A stretch of 64,000 nucleotides of DNA from Symbiodinium natans (Eukaryota; Sar; Dinophyceae; Suessiales; Symbiodiniaceae). The stretch lies in the NCBI GenBank assembly GCA_905221605.1, contig CAJNDS010002093.1, forward strand, positions 511,295 through 575,294, written 5' to 3'. The notes under the pieces were generated by a model, which was not told the origin of the DNA, did not search any database, and saw nothing but the letters and a program-made list of their open reading frames with translations. Positions 61,831 through 64,000 of the stretch are shown here, piece after piece. Positions within the stretch are counted from its first letter, which is position 1. The number at the start of each line of letters is the position of its first letter. Made by a program: the position numbers and the translations under genes.

Positions 61831-61974
61831 TGAACCCAAAACCCTAAACCCTAAACCCGAAACCGTGAACCCTGAACCTTAAGCCTAAAGCCCTAAGTCC
61901 TAAACCTTGAAGCCCTGACCCCTCAAGCCCCGAACCTTATCTACCAAGCCCTAAACCGCCGGATCCCAGGAACT

Positions 61975-62025
61975 CGCGCCAAGGCCGCGGAGCGTGTGCG
62001 ACATGGCTCGGAGTCGGAGGCCTTT
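61975..62025 (+). other. Exon-like block
   Basis: After ATCCCAG it reads GTRAKAAERVRHGSESEA, with C-rich tracts on the left and TTTAGGG-type on the right. Confidence 0.3.
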
Positions 62026-62405
62026 AGGGTTTTTGGGTTTCGGGTTAGCTCAGGCGCAGGGTTATCAGGGCACTCGGGCTGTTGGGGTTGTTGCAAGTGC
62101 TGGGTCGGGTCCTGGAGCTCACAAGGAGCTTTGGTTTTTTGTTGAGGGTGTTTAGGGTTGTTAGGCTTCGGGGTTGTGGGGTTGAGGGTCTAGGGTTTCC
62201 GATTTCAGCTTTCGGGTTTGGGCTTTGGGGTTCCAAGGGTTTTATGTTTTTTGTAATTTTTTGGTTGCAGGGGTCCTCTAAATCCTAAGCCCCAAGCTCT
62301 AAACCCTAAGCCCTAAACTCTAGACCCTGAACCCTAAGCCACAAGCCCTGAGCCTTAAACCCTGAACCCTAAACCCCAAAGCGCCGGGAGATCAGAGGTA
62401 CGTGT

Positions 62406-62501
62406 TGGGATGTTCTCCCTTGTACTAGCAGTCCTTAGCAGGATTATAATAGGGGTACTATATTCCCATTAAGGACTGTTCGTATAAGGGGGAACATCCC
62501 A
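62406..62501. mobile_element. MITE-1 copy, 96 bp
   Basis: TGGGATGTTCTCCCTTGTAC on the left, GTATAAGGGGGAACATCCCA on the right, AGTCCTTAG / TTAAGGACT as inner arms. Confidence 0.88.
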
Positions 62502-62887
62502 GGTTACATGCGTGGAGCCAACCTCCGGCCTTGCTGAGGGCGCTTGGTGGGTCGAGCCCTGAAGCCGTCAGCCCTGAAGAAGCTTCATCGACCCATCCAA
62601 AACCTTTGCTTAAAACCTATAAGCCAATGTAAACCAACCCTATATTTCCTACATATCCTATAAACCCCATAAACCCAAAGTAACCTTATAATAAGCCTAT
62701 AAACTTTACTTTACCCGGCTATAAACTTTATAGACCTATAACTTTATAAACCTATAAGCTTTATAGCTCTATAATCTCAACAAACCCTGCGATGAACCCT
62801 ATTCCCCACCGCCCGTGCGGGGGCGAGTGCCAGGTTGAGGATGAAGAGCCTGGGGGCTCAGCGTTTAGGGTTTAGGGCTTAAAGGGT

Positions 62888-62991
62888 TTAGGGCTTAGGG
62901 TTAAAGGGTTTAGGGTTTAGGGTTTAGGGTTTAGGGTTTAGGGTTTAGGGTTTAGGGTTTAGGGTTTAGGGTTTAGGGTTTAGGGTTTAGG
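62888..62991 (+). repeat. TTTAGGG array, about 14 copies
   Basis: Nearly pure G-rich heptamers; directly followed by a MITE-4 copy. Confidence 0.96.
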
Positions 62992-62992
62992 G

Positions 62993-63104
62993 CTTGGAAG
63001 GTTCACACGGGTAGTTCAAGGTGGGCTCCGAAGTGCCCTGGAAAGGGGTAAGCATCTTGTTGCATTCTGACCCTCCCTGCATGTACCCATGAACCTCCAG
63101 GTAT
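62993..63104. mobile_element. MITE-4 copy, 112 bp
   Basis: CTTGGAAGGTTCACACGGGT on the left, TACCCATGAACCTCCAGGTA on the right. Confidence 0.65.
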
Positions 63105-63664
63105 GGTGTAAAGTTTCAGGGTGTTAGTTTCGGATTTTGGGTTTCGGGTTTAGGGTTTAGGTTTTAGGGTTTAGGACTGAAGGTTCCTCCCGGGTTTGAC
63201 GTGTTTAGGGTTTAGGCTCCAGGACTCAGGGGTTTCCCCGGGGGGGTTCGGGGGAGGTTTGGGGCCTAGGGTGTTAAGGTTCAGGACTTCGATTCAGGGA
63301 TTAGGGTGGCCTGCTGTGGCTTCGAGTCGGGAGCGAGGCGACTGGAGAACTAGAACCTCTCCAGGGGCGACGTTCGGATTCCGAAATTCCCTCAACCTCT
63401 AAAACCCCAAAACCCCATGGTTCACATTTTTTCTGTGTTCTTGTTAAGAAGCTTCAAAACAATGTCATTGTAGACTAGGAACCTGCGCTCCCTCAGCCAT
63501 AACCCTAAACCCTAAGCCCTAAGCCCTAAACCCTAAACCCTAAATTCCGAACTCTATGTTGGGTTTTGAGCTTCATGGACTTGCGGTGCCGGGTTCCTGA
63601 AGTGTGTTTTGGCCGGTGGTTCTTTGAAAGAGGGTTTAGGGCTTAGGGCTTAGGGTTTAGGGTT

Positions 63665-63765
63665 TAGGGGGTTTAGGGTTTAGGGGGTTTAGGGGGTTTA
63701 GGGGGTTTAGGGGGTTTAGGGGGTTTAGGGTTTAGGGTTTAGGGTTTAGGGTTTAGGGTTTAGGA
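63665..63765 (+). repeat. TTTAGGGG and TTTAGGG array
   Basis: Octamer/nonamer variants in the first part turn into pure heptamers. Confidence 0.92.
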
Positions 63766-63876
63766 TAGAACCCGAAAGACCCTGAACCCTGCACCAACCA
63801 CCTCACGCTCTGGGAGCCGCCCCGGATGCAGCAAGTCGCATTGTCTGGGAGCCGTTTCTCATTCCGGGGCCCCAAC

Positions 63877-64000
63877 GTATACAGATATATGCACATATAC
63901 TTATTTATACATATACGCAGTATATTTATAAGTATACGTACTTTTCTAGATATAAGTATGTGTGTGTATGTATGTATGTATGTATGTATGTATGTATGTA
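63877..64000. repeat. (TATG)n microsatellite running off the window
   Basis: Degenerate ATAC/TATA steps from 63877 become a pure TATG tetranucleotide array from about 63965 to the last base. Confidence 0.93.

Overview
This looks like nuclear DNA of a dinoflagellate, probably of the Symbiodinium type. Three things point that way. TTTAGGG/CCCTAAA telomere-type heptamers are scattered through the whole 64 kb. The reconstructed introns mostly start with GC, some with GT or GA, and nearly always end in AG followed by G. The repeats include an intact Ty1/copia element and many short inverted-repeat elements. Nothing suggests a prokaryote. There are no operons and almost no long ORFs outside the retrotransposon. 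Everything was read by eye, with no database searches.

The main result is a shattered but readable gene on the + strand from about 22.3 to 46.5 kb. It is the beta subunit of ER glucosidase II (PRKCSH/GTB1 family), cut into about 25 tiny exons of 21 to 128 nt. The exons encode, in order, the end of the first and all of the second Cys-rich DGSDE repeat, a long coiled coil, a Pro-rich linker, a second coiled coil and a complete C-terminal mannose-6-phosphate-receptor-homology (MRH) domain with six cysteines. Every junction in the model keeps reading phase. The start of the gene (signal peptide and first Cys-rich motif) was not found, nor was the last exon. The introns are largely telomere-type repeat, arranged so that most exons sit as CCCTAAA-exon-TTTAGGG and each intron's ends are potentially complementary.

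Layout. 0.2-0.7 kb: a minus-strand ORF. 0.7-18.4 kb: telomere-repeat mosaic with short inverted-repeat elements and a minus-strand two-exon TIR-like gene piece (6.3-7.0 kb). 18.4-20.75 kb: a 2.3 kb foldback with perfect 142-bp inverted ends. 20.8-21.3 kb: degenerate AT-rich palindrome and a 118-nt G run. 22.3-46.5 kb: the glucosidase II beta gene. Inside one of its introns, at 27.3-34.7 kb, lies a young Ty1/copia element with three ORFs, 125-bp LTRs differing at one base and a 5-bp target duplication. 46.5-64 kb: more exon-like blocks in the same repeat setting, mostly on the + strand and unassigned, and a 2.1 kb telomere-free stretch (59.74-61.83 kb) with a likely terminal exon.

At least five families of 70-220 bp inverted-repeat elements (MITE-like) are shared between the introns and the rest of the window. 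The retrotransposon carries a recurring 14-nt imperfect palindrome whose fourth copy shows a compensatory base-pair change.
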